Assembly (NCBI GenBank): GCA_949152475.1
Contig: OX424560.1
Span: 25,483,106 to 25,547,105, forward strand
DNA: 64,000 bases
Source: Terebella lapidaria
Taxonomy: Eukaryota; Annelida; Polychaeta; Terebellida; Terebellidae
Reading direction: 5' to 3'
Part shown: one piece after another, positions 11,490 through 22,427 of the stretch
Layout of the letters: each line of letters begins with the position of its first letter
How positions within the stretch are numbered: the first letter of the stretch is position 1
Notes under the pieces: generated by a model
What the model was told of the DNA's origin: nothing
What the model saw: the letters and a program-made list of their open reading frames with translations, nothing else
The model's database searches: none
Position numbers and translations under genes: made by a program

Positions 11490-11715
11490 ATGACAAAGTC
11501 ACAGCGACCTGGAGCACAAAGTCGAATTGCTACCCTAAGCAATTTTACACCTCATTTCCGGCTTCCAGGCCTCCAGTCTGGCCATTCAGCGACACCCAGT
11601 CTGTGGAGTGGAGAATGCCATAAATCTGAACGACCACTATTAAATTATTACTGCCAATTGAGTTATTGTCAATGCGCGACTGTTCACCTTAGGTGTGCGG
11701 CGAAACTGCAAACAG
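11490..11715 (+). repeat. P1-module copy 2
   Basis: This copy carries ACACCTCATTTCCGGCTTCC, the CAGCGACACCCAGTCTGTGG word and CACCTTAGGTGTGCGG. A frame reading NFTPHFRLPG is open for 76 codons. The related P2 copies read NFTPHFRQPGPDIAYLVTQP. P1 and P2 are diverged versions of one ancestral block. Confidence 0.55.
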
Positions 11716-12078
11716 CCTAGATATCCTATATTTAATGGCGTGCAAATATCTAGTTCTTTTCCGGACAAATAGCCTAGTATGCATGATTATGTATACCCCA
11801 TATTAATTGCACTCAGAGACTTGTATGAACCCAATCAATAATTCATTCAACTTTGGAACACTTGTAATCTCAGGTACAAGCATTAGGCCTATTCATATAA
11901 ATTGTTCATCAACTACAATGTATATCACGGATTTCTGTGATACGTCCTCGATGACTGCACGTTCGTTCACCTATAAATGAGCGGGTAACATTGAGCACAT
12001 CCAGTGCACATATCTGTCAATGCATTCAACATGGAATAAGTTGGTATGACTAATTATCACTTATTCAATCTAAAGCAG

Positions 12079-12382
12079 GCTTACTATCGATTCCACATAA
12101 AAGATACATCTTAATAGAGAGAACCATCATGTATTGTCATTTAAGCTGTACTTTTCAAAACGCTGAAGTGCATGTAAAATTATTGACGATGAAATCCCGC
12201 TGATATTCAAAGCCATTGACTCAGAATTAGATTCTAGAAATGTAATCTCAGAACTTCCAGTTGTTTAAAAAATGTATATCGCAAAATATCCATCTATTTT
12301 TTGATCCGTTCTTTGCCGATGATGCACAAACATTCAACTTGGGTTGGTGACACCAAAATTGAAAGATATGACATAGTGCAGA
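12079..12382 (+). pseudogene. Q/X exon, copy b
   Basis: The acceptor-like AAAGCAG ends at 12,078, as in the other copies. Frames reading RFHIKDTS and then IIDDEIPLIFKAIDSELDSR are present but broken by several stops and shifts. The X half around 12,300-12,382 is strongly decayed and lacks the KPFA ending. It is followed directly by D2, so this unit is short, missing the S to W modules. Confidence 0.4.
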
Positions 12383-12409
12383 AACATAGTGCACCATTAT
12401 ATTTTGGAC

Positions 12410-12673
12410 AGAGGTAATTTCCAGTAAGATCCGGATGTATTTTGTTAAGGCTCGTTGCAAAATTCGCCCTAGACCAGGCCCATTTCCTTGTTTCTGGCAC
12501 TTCCAAGAATGGATTTGTTGTGATGGAATCCCCGCCTAACATTTATAACACCATGGTATTTATGGTATTACATTTGCAAAATAACGTCAGACGCCTCCAA
12601 TGAACTCATGTTCGAATATAAGACAATAACCGCGCCACAACCCTGCACAACGACCTTAACGTTTGATATGTAA
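12410..12673 (+). pseudogene. D exon, copy 2
   Basis: One frame is open from the region before 12,450 to TGA near 12,602 and reads AKFALDQAHFLVSGTSKNG, then FVVMESPPNIYNTMVFMVL. The C-terminal frame reads TSDASNELMFEYKTI and stops at 12,671-12,673. The frame break between the halves is the same as in D1, D3 and D4. The shared break suggests it predates the duplications or reflects a real splice boundary that I cannot place. Confidence 0.4.
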
Positions 12674-13920
12674 CCCATACATGATAATAAAACTTTCAAT
12701 GGCAAAGGATTTCATCAGGTATTCGAGTCCCATCACCTATAAAGAAAATGAAAGCGACATAATGCGGGTATGAGTGTTCAGTTCCACGGTATCAGATACT
12801 AGTTTCGTGGGGTACATATATTATTTCATGTATATTAGTGATTCACTCAGCGAAATGAGTGAATCACTTCAGATTGCTCAGATGATCATGATCCTTTGTA
12901 ACTGTGATTTTCACAATATTACATTTGTCAGAAGGTGTTTTTGATGGCAGAATAGACACTAATATTCCCAATCTTTTCATCCTTTTTGTTATGATAAGTT
13001 TCCATTACGCCTTCGAGGACGGACACCAGCCTCTCGTTCAGTGACAGCGAGCGTTGTGCAAGAACAATAGAAAATACTTCTTTCGTCCCGTAGAGCCACA
13101 GAACGTTTTGTTCACTGAACCCATGGCAGTTCGCAACTTAATGAATACGTTTCAACTGGAATAGAGGACATGACGGGGTATTGTCACCTATTGTGAGATC
13201 AAATGCAACATCAAATGGGCGGAATGTGCAAACTAACTGCGTTTTGAGACAAAATGGTGTGCCAGATATATCACAAACAATAGCAAATGACTGATGTTGA
13301 AAAATAGTATCACAGGTACAGTGTCCACATATTGGGATTGATTAGCCTCGTGATGGAAGAAAATACCAACACGGACGTCAAGTCACTCCATAAGATTAAT
13401 TTAAATATGAATTGGATGGTGGCAGTTGTCAAATTGACCCAAGGGTATCCCATCAAGAGTATCCGTGAAGCTATTGTATCCAGTAAAGACTGTTCTCGCA
13501 CACATTTAAATACCTCTTGAGAACGACATTGCCATTTGGTGAACAATATCTGATCTTTGAAGATTTTCACTATTGATTTGAATAGCATTTTGAAATAATC
13601 CAGCCCTTATAGTTATGGCTGTGCACAACAATGTGAAACGTTATAAATGAAAATGACCTATTGACATTTTTGTTCCATGTGGTTTGCGCATGCTGGATAT
13701 TCCAGAGCACGATGCAATCTTAGGGCTTTTATACATAACCAACAAAATATGGTAAATATGATTCAGTTACCCACTCAAAACTTCGGCTAACCTATCTAAA
13801 GCTACCGTCACACATTTTGGTGTGTGTGACTTCGCACTGTTGATTAATGATCAATAACAAATACGAACGTGAAATTGATTTATAACCCTGTGTCCACAGT
13901 ATCATCGTTTGTTCACCGTT
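12674..13920 (+). repeat. D-module 3' part and spacer, copy 2
   Basis: The block at about 12,925-13,010 (GTCAGAAGGTGTTTTTGATG and on) is collinear with 10,500-10,600, 20,655-20,760 and 34,500-34,600. The block around 13,310-13,350 matches 10,775-10,820. No intact coding frame is seen; the longest frames here (62 to 92 codons) are not shared with other copies. Confidence 0.45.
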
Positions 13921-13924
13921 CAAC

Positions 13925-14170
13925 CAATGGTTACCATTACAAAAAATAGAATGACGAAGCCACAGTTACAGGGCGACACAAAGGCTAATTGGTACCGTGA
14001 GCAATGTTACACCTCGTTTCCGGCTTGCAGATTTCCAGATTGCCTTTTTTAGCGGCACCCAGTGTGCAGTGTTGGGAATGTCATGAATCTGAGGGATAGT
14101 GGAGGACTGATAATATTATCACTTCCAATTTGGTCACTGTGGAAGCACGACTGTTCACACCAGGAGCCGG
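13925..14170 (+). repeat. P1-module copy 3
   Basis: This copy contains the same AAGGCTAATTG, CACCTCGTTTCCGGCTTGCA and GGCACCCAGTGTG words as the other P1 copies, more diverged in its second half. It is followed by the Q module, which is split by the MITE at 14,352-14,902. Confidence 0.5.
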
Positions 14171-14351
14171 CGAATTTGCATCCGCCATGGATTGCTTTTA
14201 TTGGATGACCTCTATAGCCAAGTCTCCATGACACTCTGTATGACAGTAGTTGCACTCCAATAAGATAGTGAACACAATCAATGGTTTCATTTAACATCGG
14301 AACACTTGCTTTGCGAGGACATGTCGTGCAAGCATTACTCGTATAATTTAA

Positions 14352-14902
14352 AAGGAGGACTTCCTATCAATGTGTATTGGCTTCGACCCGTGATTTTACA
14401 GTTAAATCTTCCATATAGCAAATATATCTCAATGCATTCGAATGGATACGACTCTAAGCTTCGTTCATATATGGAATATGTATATATTTGATCAGTACAA
14501 ACGAATCTTACGGAGGATATAACATCAAAACACCGAAAATCTGCAAGTTTTTCCACACGGCAGTGCATGGCTGACAGAAACGTCATATATGACGTAAATT
14601 TCTGTGACGTCATTGTTTTGAGAGAAGCCTCGACAGGCGGTTAATTTCACTGGAACCAAAGATGCTGGAAGTGCTCCGTTGCCCGAGGCATCATCAAAAT
14701 AATGACGTCATCGTTTGCTACTCATTCATTCTCCCAAGTTGGAGGGCATGGCCCGCTAGTTTAGTTTCTTTTCGATTTTACATTCGAAAGTAGTTTTAAA
14801 AATATGATGTCTTCGATTTTGAAGACAACTGAATGAATACTCCATGTGCGTGAAACTCATATATTACCAAATTGCGTTTGAATTTGATAGGAAGTCCTCC
14901 TT
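14352..14902. mobile_element. MITE with 19-bp perfect TIRs and TAA target duplication
   Basis: The left end AAGGAGGACTTCCTATCAA at 14,352-14,370 is the exact reverse complement of 14,884-14,902. TAA at 14,349-14,351 and 14,903-14,905 forms a 3-bp target duplication. Flanking sequence rejoins to match the uninterrupted Q module at 11.88 kb (CATCAACTACAATG after the right end). At 551 bp with no long coding frame it is non-autonomous. A 3-bp TAA duplication fits PIF/Harbinger-type elements, but I see no transposase to confirm that. The interior carries several TGACGTCA-type words (about 14,580-14,712). Confidence 0.7.
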
Positions 14903-15066
14903 TAACGTCAACTACAATATGGATATAAGTTATGTGATATGTTCTCAATGAATGCACTTTAGTTCACCTATGAATGAATGAGCACATCCAGTGCACCTGC
15001 TGATGCTGATGCATGCGACATGGAATAACATGGTATAAATGGATGTTTTTGTGAAATTTCAAGTAG

Positions 15067-15346
15067 GCACACAACTATCGATTTCACATAGAAGAAACAC
15101 CTAACTAAAAAAACGCAATGATTGAGCGTGATGGCTTATGTGTCAAAAAGTGCAGTTGAGAGTATTGACGATAACATCCCGCTGATACTCAATGCTACTG
15201 ATTCGGAATTAGAACATGTCACATTGGTGAAAAATGTATATTCAAATACGTTCTCTACAAATGGTGGACCTTAACCTTCGGTTTGGCTTGGTGACACAAA
15301 TAGCTGAAAGACATGACATGAAGTTCATTCGAAGCCATTTGCATAA
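15067..15346 (+). pseudogene. Q/X exon, copy c
   Basis: The acceptor TTTCAAGTAG ends at 15,066. The frame reads RFHIEETPN, then AYVSKSAVESIDDNIPLILN and ATDSELEHV, and a decayed X half finishing at the shared KPFA stop (15,344-15,346). It carries stops after TPN and at the GGP position, and a frame slip in the X half. As in copy a, Q and X are continuous here with no M or R block between them. Confidence 0.45.
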
Positions 15347-15639
15347 AATAGGGTTGCAGTCTGTTTGGAAAAGATAGCAGCTTACACGCATCTCAGCAAT
15401 ACAACTGATTCTGATGTACATAAAACAGATTCATATGTACATGTCCATATGCCTGTGACATTCACGCAATGGCCTTGAAAATATATTATCTACTTTCAGC
15501 TCCATATTATATCATACATATTCCTCTGCATTCCATTATTCATTGATAAAAATTTGTCCGTTCCGTATGAGATATTAGCTAGGTTTTGAACTACACATCA
15601 TTGCTGAAATGTATCGAATAATGCATGGTGTTTCATATC

Positions 15640-15920
15640 AACATAATAATCACGATATGCACTAAGTATAAATTATATCAAGACACACTGCAGAGCATAT
15701 CACTAGTGAGGAAACCTCCAACAAGAACCTTCCTCGCGTGAAGTGACGAGTTGATGGTTCTTAAGGTCACGAACAGAAATGGGAAATCCAATGTCATTGG
15801 TCAGCCCATCAACTGGATATCCGTCCGTACAACGTAAAGGCCATGGGTTTTTTTATATATAGAAAACGATCTCTATAGGATATCAATTGCCCTCTCAGAA
15901 TACACTACGTGACTTCAGAA
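15640..15920 (+). repeat. S-module copy 2
   Basis: Carries GATGGTTCTTAAGGTCACGA and the following conserved stretch. The VLKVTNRNGKSNVIGQPINW frame is open for about 25 codons and then stops. The next block (about 15,920-16,130) has no feature I can name. Confidence 0.55.
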
Positions 15921-16129
15921 CGATTTTTAACCCACCATCCCCATCTTGCACCGAATGTTAGGATGACCGTATGAGAAGCTCCTATGAAAAACTGTCGTGA
16001 ACCACAACAGATTACATAACTATTCGACTTTATAGAGAGGATTTACCTACATGCATCACTTACACATATGTTGATCTATTACTTATATCTGAATCGTTTA
16101 TCAATGCTTAAATATGTTCATACTATGGT

Positions 16130-17000
16130 ACTGATACAATTCGTGATATCTTATATGATAGACAAAACAGCACCAATTATTGTGTACATCCATACCAGTC
16201 GATTTATTAGAATTAACCAGCTTCAATGAGTGAAGCAATCTTCCAGTAATACTTTCAAACATTCACCTTGAAATAACACGTTATTTATCTGATCATGTCC
16301 AATTCCCTAGATGATGCACATACTTTATCCCCGTAGTAGCTTGTAGATGTTGGTTGTGACATCTCGTGGATTTATTACTATAACACATTACCTTTGAACC
16401 TGGAAAGTTCATCCTTGTTTAGCATCATGTACGGAGAGACATTGCAGGAAGATGACAGAATGATGGATGGACTTTTGTATCAACCAGGGTTTATGGGCCG
16501 CCGATAATTGATTTTTGGGGTGAAAATCCATGCAATGATATCAGGAAGAGAGATAATGTGTTGTTCAATGAAATAGTTTATCACTCGACTTGTAAGGTGA
16601 GGCTTTCCCATCACCCAGTGACTGAATCAAACTGGTCGGTGGCACATAAATAACTTCAATAAGTTATTTGGGTGGTGTCTATAAATCATGTTTATAACCT
16701 CGTGGAGAGTGCGACAATAGGAGTTACAATATTGATATCGTGTATTTATTAAATGTGGTTATGTCGCAAGACGAGGATGGTGAAACTTGTAGTTCTGGCC
16801 TCGTCTGACGTCAGTATCTGAACAACGGAATGGTATTTGCTCATGTGAAAGTGGATGGCAATGTTCGAGATCAGAAATTGTGATATGACACACATTTACA
16901 ATGTTGATGGCAATATGCATTCATTTTTCATTGTTAAACACATCTACCTGAACAACACTCTCCGTCATTGAAAGCGATAATTCCTTCTATTTGGAGTTTA
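16130..17000 (+). repeat. Y-module copy 2
   Basis: The segment ACCAGCTTCAATGAGTGAAG and the following CCAGTAATACTTTC recur at 49,850-49,910, directly after the DNA transposon E. The later part (GATGGTGAAACTTGTAGTTC) matches 38,320-38,350 and 50,440-50,460. No coding frame is shared between copies. Confidence 0.5.
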
Positions 17001-17002
17001 GC

Positions 17003-18330
17003 ACCGTCTGTTCAGCAATCACGTTCGGTCATTAAATTACAAGAGCAACAAAAACTCTGGATAACACAAAGACCAATTTTTGCCACGAGCGATTTCACAC
17101 CTCATTTCGGCTAGCAGGTATTGATATCGCCTATTTAGTAACACAACCTCTGTCGAACACAGTGTGCCATGAATCTCTCTGATCTGCGACCAGCGATGAG
17201 ATTATGAATTATTACACTATTATTATTCACTATTACCTCATATATAGTTGATTTAGGAAATTCTGGCCTGGAAGTTCCAGTAGCATCAGCCTTCTTTTAC
17301 CACGCAATTTTAAATTCGGATTGATTTGGATATATGTAGGTTCAGCTTTTATTATAACGCAGAAAGGGTCTCGTTTTCAGTTATGTGCTAAATAATGCAA
17401 CAAGATTGACATTGATAAATAACAGCATAAATATTCTCCCATTCAGACACCACACATGCAGTTCTTGATATTACCATAAGCAGCTATTTTGTATTCAATG
17501 ATCGCTATTTCAGCTGTATATTTGTATATCGTATATATCTGTATATCGTAGAACAAAGGTTGTCAATTAGTATGATTCATTAAATAACAAACATATTTTT
17601 TCATAACAAATAAATATAGCAATCTGGATACATGACTAAATAAATTATGAAAATATAACTCATGAACATCAGTATTTATATTTTACTAGTACCCAGTCTC
17701 AGTGACATTATATACCACAAGTTCATGGTTTCCTGGTTATGCACAGAGCTTTTCATTCGTGGCTGCAAGTTAAAACGATACCATCGTTTATTCAGCAATT
17801 ACGTTCGTTTATTATCTTACAAGAGCAAAATATAGACCAATTGTTGCCAGAAGCAAATGATATTGCCCCGGAAGCTTCAGTAGCATTAGCAGTCTTTTGT
17901 CACACAGTTTTGAAATACAGATTTATTTGAACATATGTAGTTTCAGGTTTTATGATAACGCAGTAAGGGTTTTATTTTCGGTTCAATGCAATTGGGAAAA
18001 AAATGCAATAAGTTTGTCATTAATAAATGAGGACATCAATAATCTCACACTGAAACAACACACATGAAGGTTTTGATATCACCATAAACGGCTAATTTAT
18101 ATTCAATGATCGCTATGTCGGCTGTATATTTGTATTACAGTAGGACATAAACAAATGTTATAAATTCGTATGACGAATTAAATACTACAAGTATTTTTCT
18201 CTTTAACGAATAAATCAGCAATGTGGATACATGAGTAAATAAATTGTGAAAACATACCACATCTATCACTAGTACCCGGAATCAGAGACAGTATCTACCA
18301 TACGTTCATGATTTCCTGATTATGCAGATG
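17003..18330 (+). repeat. P2 and T modules with a local tandem duplication
   Basis: P2 (CAGCAATCACGTTCGGTCAT and on) at about 17,003-17,200 is repeated in shortened form at about 17,770-17,830. The T block at 17,283-17,560 is repeated at 17,883-18,170. The second half of the second copy carries an open frame of 63 codons (17,739-17,930) with LLPEANDIAPEASVALAVF, which aligns with FLEASIASALSHF in the T block near 57.06 kb. P2 itself reads DIAYLVTQPL in this copy before it breaks. Confidence 0.55.
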
Positions 18331-18439
18331 TTTTCGTTTGTATTCGTTTATATCATGAGTGACAACCAACCTCCTTATCTGTACATAAAAAAGTGGAGTA
18401 AACATCCACATCTTATAAAGTCAGGTATGCTACAATGCA

Positions 18440-18912
18440 AAATAACTACAGCAGGGTTTAGGTAATAACCAATATCTACATCATAGCTCGAGTAGTGAGT
18501 AGCCATTTACTGAGGCACATCAACGAAAGAAATGACCTTGATATGTCACTGCTAGTTGTCGAGCTGCCATAGTGTTGGCCACCGTTAACAATTGAGTACA
18601 TAGATTTGAACCATATTGGCGACTTTCTAGGTTGTGACTAATTCGTGACAACTACCGTACGGGTTGTCTGTACTACAAAGAGTTCCTCAGATAACAAGTG
18701 TATGACCATGTCATGTTTTGTATGAGGAGCCAGTTATTGAAAACATAACAACGCCTCAAATGGTAACTAAAACGCGCAGTGTTGAAATGCAACATGGGAC
18801 CCCCTTGAACCCCCAAACTTATTACAACGTCCGGTTTATTCTGGTTCATTTGGTAATGTATACAGTTGCTTACTCGTATGCATTTTTGTCTATAAACACA
18901 TTCTTATGGTGA
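18440..18912 (+). pseudogene. U and V/W exons, copy b
   Basis: U reads NIYIIARVVSSHLLRHIN then NDLDMSLLVVEL and ends at TAG near 18,556. V is broken (YIDLNHIGDF then stops). The W part is open at 18,718-18,912: EEPVIENITTPQMV, then LNPQTYYNVRFILVHLVMY, with a hydrophobic C-terminal stretch that could span a membrane. The PVIENI segment aligns with LVIENIAMPQ in other copies. This is a fragmentary pseudogene of the array family, with no known domain. Confidence 0.4.
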
Positions 18913-19855
18913 ACTACTACACAACAACATAATGGAACAGGTCGCCACGTTTGTGTGACCTTGCATGTGCTACAGGACAAACAACTTGAACGCGTTCTGT
19001 TGGGATCATCCTCAGACAACAGAACAGTTTAACCTTAACCACCTTGTTACCAATTATTTCACTTAGACACAAACCTCAAATCATATTGCCATGATATAAG
19101 CATTGCTCATCTTATCATTTGAGTTAAATATATTGTGTTACTCAATAATGTGCATTCGTCCGGAATGCATCATTGGCTTTTATATTTTGCTTGAGCTTCA
19201 CCGATTAAATGGGTCACAATGGTTTATTGGTGTATATGACATAATCTGTCCATTTTAGCACTCTCCGATAGCACGCAAATCTTCCAAAACAAAGCCTGAA
19301 GATTTGTAAGGGCAGCACTGATGATTTTGGATTATCCATTGGATGATACTGAAAATTCATATATGTTAAAATGGCTGATTCCCACACTATCTCCTAGTTA
19401 AATTTACTCCCCGACCCGAAATTTCCTAGTTGAAGCTTTTAATCGTTACCCAATGTTAACCAAATGTTATCTTCTGCAGCCATCATGAACGAAAAGTAAT
19501 CATTGAGTTTACATTAAATGGTGCAAAAATGGAAGAGTCCTATTCATATAGTTATACATTATATTGTTTGGATAAATAAGGAATATAATTGTAGGACAAA
19601 TGTGTGTGTGTGCTATGAAATATCGTTATTTTGAAAAGTATCATTGAGCAAAAATGTCCCGAAAGACATACGTACTTAGTATATCATATTTACATGCATG
19701 TGGTGCAGTCCACGCAACAAACAGAACTTTCCAGATATAACCTATTGGTGTGTACTTGCTAAATAACTGCTAAATGTAACATATTCACATTCAGTTGATT
19801 CGCAAAAAATATATACAATAAAATAATATTCTATGGTAATTCATGAACGCATAAT
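18913..19855 (+). repeat. W tail and unassigned spacer, copy b
   Basis: The first 250 bases are collinear with other W tails (GTGTGACCTTGCATGTGCTACA and on). From about 19,260 to 19,855 I see only AT-rich sequence with a short GTGTGTGTGTGTG run near 19,600 and no shared module. Confidence 0.4.
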
Positions 19856-19859
19856 GTAT

Positions 19860-20258
19860 GAAATTCTTTTCAATATACCGTTGCAAACGTCAGCCGGGTG
19901 CCCAGTTGTACATTTAAAAACTATGTGGAAATTAAAATAAATACCATGATATTTTTGACAAAGGTGAATTTCCAGTAAGATTCGTGTGTAATTAATTTTT
20001 TATTTTTTTGACAAGATGAAATATCTGTCTCAAGCAGGTCCTTTTCCATGTTTTCTGTTGCTTTCCAGAGTGGAATTGTTGTAATGGAATCCCCGTCCAA
20101 CATTTATAACACCATGGTGTTTACGGTATTACTTTTGTGATCTAAGGTCAGACTCGTCCAATGGAATCACGTTTGGATATGAGGAAATAACCGCGCCAGA
20201 ACCCTACAAAACGACCATAACGCTTGATATGCATCCCCACCAGATAATAAAGCTGTAA
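19860..20258 (+). pseudogene. D exon, copy 3
   Basis: The upstream frame reads VAFQSGIVVMESPSNIYNTM and ends at TGA near 20,140. The downstream frame reads RYYFCDLRSDSSNG, then FGYEEITAPEPYKTT and LDMHPHQIIKL, with a stop at 20,256-20,258. It is closely similar to D4 (33,738-34,104), with which it forms a direct tandem duplication that the Gypsy element later split. Confidence 0.4.
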
Positions 20259-20654
20259 ATGGGAAAAGATTACATCGGGTATTCAAATCCCATCGCCTAT
20301 AAAGAAAATGAGGGTGATTATAATGCGGGTATGAGTGTGCAGTTCCACGGTATAAGACTAGTTTCGTGGGGTATATTATTTTGCCATATTGTTGCAGCCA
20401 GATGAATAAATAAGGTCTAAGGTGATTCTGGAAATCTATGGGTGACAATAAAAAAAAGGATGGAATTACCAGCGAAATGATTGGATCACTTCAGACTGCT
20501 CAGACGAACACGAACCTTTGTAAATGTAATACCACATTCAAATCCTGAAATTTGTGTTCATTCAAATCAAAAAGGTTTGAAATGGGGGCATTTCAGTGCC
20601 TCCAATTGGATGTAAGCAGGAGCTCCTCTTGATGCACAGATTTGAGTTTATTAC

Positions 20655-20846
20655 ATGTGTCAAAAGGTGTTCTGGATAGCACAATGGACACTCGTGTTCC
20701 CAACCTTTTTTTCTGCAGTTTGTCTGTCAACCTGCAGTTCACAAAGACTGATATACAATTCAATCCATCTCATCTACTTACTGATCTTCAAGTATTCTCA
20801 TTATTGCTTTGACCAATATGTATGTGAGAAAAATTATCCCTTGTAG
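20655..20846 (+). pseudogene. Exon-like membrane segment in the D module
   Basis: This open frame of 63 codons contains SSQRLIYNSIHLIYLLIF, a plausible membrane helix. The D4 copy (about 34,515-34,650) preserves LQRLIYNSIHLIYLLIF in the same place, and the inverted copy at 61,967-62,191 has a hydrophobic frame at the corresponding position beginning with a related MDTHIP word. In another frame D3 and D4 both read STMDTRVPNLFF, so the correct frame is uncertain. Confidence 0.3.
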
Positions 20847-20886
20847 TTAAGAAAGTACTCGACAATGTGAAACGTTACTGATAAAA

Positions 20887-20890
20887 ATAG
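20887..20890 (+). repeat. Target-site duplication ATAG, left
   Basis: ATAG precedes the 5' LTR, and ATAG at 33,552-33,555 follows the 3' LTR. The paralogous unoccupied sequence at 34,768-34,784 has a single ATAG in the same context (GAAAATAGCTTATA), which confirms the insertion point. Four to five bases is usual for Ty3/Gypsy elements. Confidence 0.85.
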
Positions 20891-21623
20891 TGTGGCGATT
20901 TTGCCCTAAGCACGCGGCAGGTGATTGTAAACATAAATGCCATTTATGTGGCCTTTTCGTACTTGGCCTTGTTTTGACATGCTCCGTTCGAGCGTGCGTT
21001 ACAATAAATTATTGTAATTTACGCTCCAGTAAACTATAACAATGGATCGATTAAACCTCGCGTGCGCCCTACAGTTTCTGGTGTATTATATATACACTGG
21101 AATCGACTCGATCGAGGAGATTGTCCAAGATCGAGAGACAGGACGCACACGAGGCTCGCCATGAGCTTTGTGTTCCCTGTTAGCGAGTAGTGGGCTCCTA
21201 GAGCCCTGGGGACGATTTCCGTGGGGAGGCCCGGGCTGGGAGAGACAAGTTGCTGACTCGGGGGCCTTCGGCCCTGTGGATCGCCAGCTCTCTCCCTTCC
21301 CGGGACGTGTGACAGAGGCTCTGGCCAGCATGTCGGGCTGTACGGGGTTCCGTCCCCGAGGCAGACCGCGGCTCGCCAGGCCCCGCCAGTTAACACCGTA
21401 GGGATGAACCAGTTTCTGAACGGTGTCCGTAGGCCTGGGAGTGTCGGGTGGGCTGTTACCTGGTTAACGTTAATGCTGAAGTAGTTACCGTGTCCGCCGC
21501 GACCTCCGGTGAGCGGCCCTGCCGCAAGGATCCGGAATAGCGGATGCGCGTCCGCAAGGACTCGGATGAGAGAGGACTATCCTCGAGGATCCCGAAGAGC
21601 GGACGGTAGTCAATAACTTTACA
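20891..21623 (+). repeat. 5' LTR (733 bp)
   Basis: Starts TGTGGCG and ends TTTACA. A TATA-like word (TATTATATATA, 21,084-21,094) lies mid-LTR and would place the start of transcription a few tens of bases downstream. Against the 3' LTR I see two substitutions (21,103 and 21,467) and one replaced block: ACAATAAATT at 21,001-21,010 instead of 13 GC-rich bases. A minus-strand open frame of 120 codons crosses it and is a by-product of its GC-rich composition. Confidence 0.93.
21084..21094 (+). promoter_or_regulatory. Probable LTR TATA box
   Basis: TATTATATATA stands in an otherwise GC-rich LTR and is preserved at 33,012-33,022 in the 3' LTR. It would define the U3/R boundary region. This is inferred from the motif only. 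Confidence 0.45.
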
Positions 21624-21624
21624 T

Positions 21625-21642
21625 TGGTGCCGTGACCAGGAT
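21625..21642 (+). other. Primer-binding site
   Basis: TGGTGCCGTGACCAGGAT begins two bases after the LTR end. It starts with TGG, as expected for pairing with the CCA end of a tRNA. I could not assign the tRNA from memory with confidence; comparison with host tRNA 3' ends would settle it. Confidence 0.75.
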
Positions 21643-21734
21643 CAGTCCGACAGTGTTCCATCGCAGCCTACCGTCACAGCGTTATAGCCTCCTTCGTCCC
21701 TGGGGATCGCCCGCTCCTCAAGGACAACTCAAGT

Positions 21735-22427
21735 ATGACGAAAGAAAGAGACAAGGCCAAAGATAAGGCCAATGAACCCAAGGGGAGGGATAAGGGTGGA
21801 AATGTCGCGGACCACACCCGGTCGCGCGACAGCCACCGTGAGACGTCTCCGGACGACTCCGGTGGCCGGAAGGAACGCGCGGAAACCTCCGTGGACAAGA
21901 CCCCGTCCGCGGAGACGACTCCGGCGTCCCTGGCTCCGTCTCCGGACGTAGAGTCGCGCCCTGAGGGGCAGCAACAGAGATTGCTATCAGGGCCTGGCCC
22001 TGATCCGGTAGGCGCGGTAGGTGGAGCTGGCAACGGCGCTACCCCGCGCCCGCCTGAGTCCGGACGGCGGTCGTGGCAGGCGACGCTCTTTCAGGGGACA
22101 TCTCCGGATGTCCGGGATCGAGTGGTAGCCGGCCCGAGTACCTCCGGGCAAGCGGATCAGCAGTACTGGATGCCACATCCAGCCGGAAGAGCTCCTGCAA
22201 GGGCTCCCGGCCGTGAATCCAGGCAGTCCGCGTCAGGCGGGATGGACCAGCTCACCCACACTCTGAGTGAGCTGGCTCCTCTAGGGCGCTATGACCGCGC
22301 CCGGTCGCCCCATCAGGGACGATCAGACCGGCGGAACCGTTCCCCCTCTCCGCTGTCACAAGGCGAGGTGGCTGATATCCGAGGCGCTTGTACTGTTCAA
22401 GCGGAATCAGCCGCCTTCGAGCGTTGA
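21735..22427 (+). CDS. gag, N-terminal open frame (230 codons)
   Basis: The first ATG after the leader begins a highly charged, Pro/Ser/Arg-rich chain with many KDK, RDS and RSP words and no recognised fold. It ends at TGA 22,425-22,427. The main gag frame continues in the +1 register and is closed upstream by TAG at 22,282-22,284, so the two frames overlap by about 140 bases. Compositional style carries across the overlap, which suggests either one gag broken by a single-base indel or a programmed shift. The alternative is a separate leader protein. Confidence in coding is high; confidence in the arrangement is low. Confidence 0.65.
   Translation: MTKERDKAKDKANEPKGRDKGGNVADHTRSRDSHRETSPDDSGGRKERAETSVDKTPSAETTPASLAPSPDVESRPEGQQQRLLSGPGPDPVGAVGGAGNGATPRPPESGRRSWQATLFQGTSPDVRDRVVAGPSTSGQADQQYWMPHPAGRAPARAPGRESRQSASGGMDQLTHTLSELAPLGRYDRARSPHQGRSDRRNRSPSPLSQGEVADIRGACTVQAESAAFER

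Noticed and set aside
21001-21008. AATAAA in the 5' LTR as a polyadenylation signal
   Set aside because: It lies upstream of the TATA-like word, is absent from the 3' LTR, and arises from the small palindromic replacement.
21034-21396. 120-codon minus-strand frame in the LTR, present again at 32,962-33,324
   Set aside because: It is identical in both LTRs because the LTRs are identical. It has no recognisable content, and LTRs carry promoters rather than genes.
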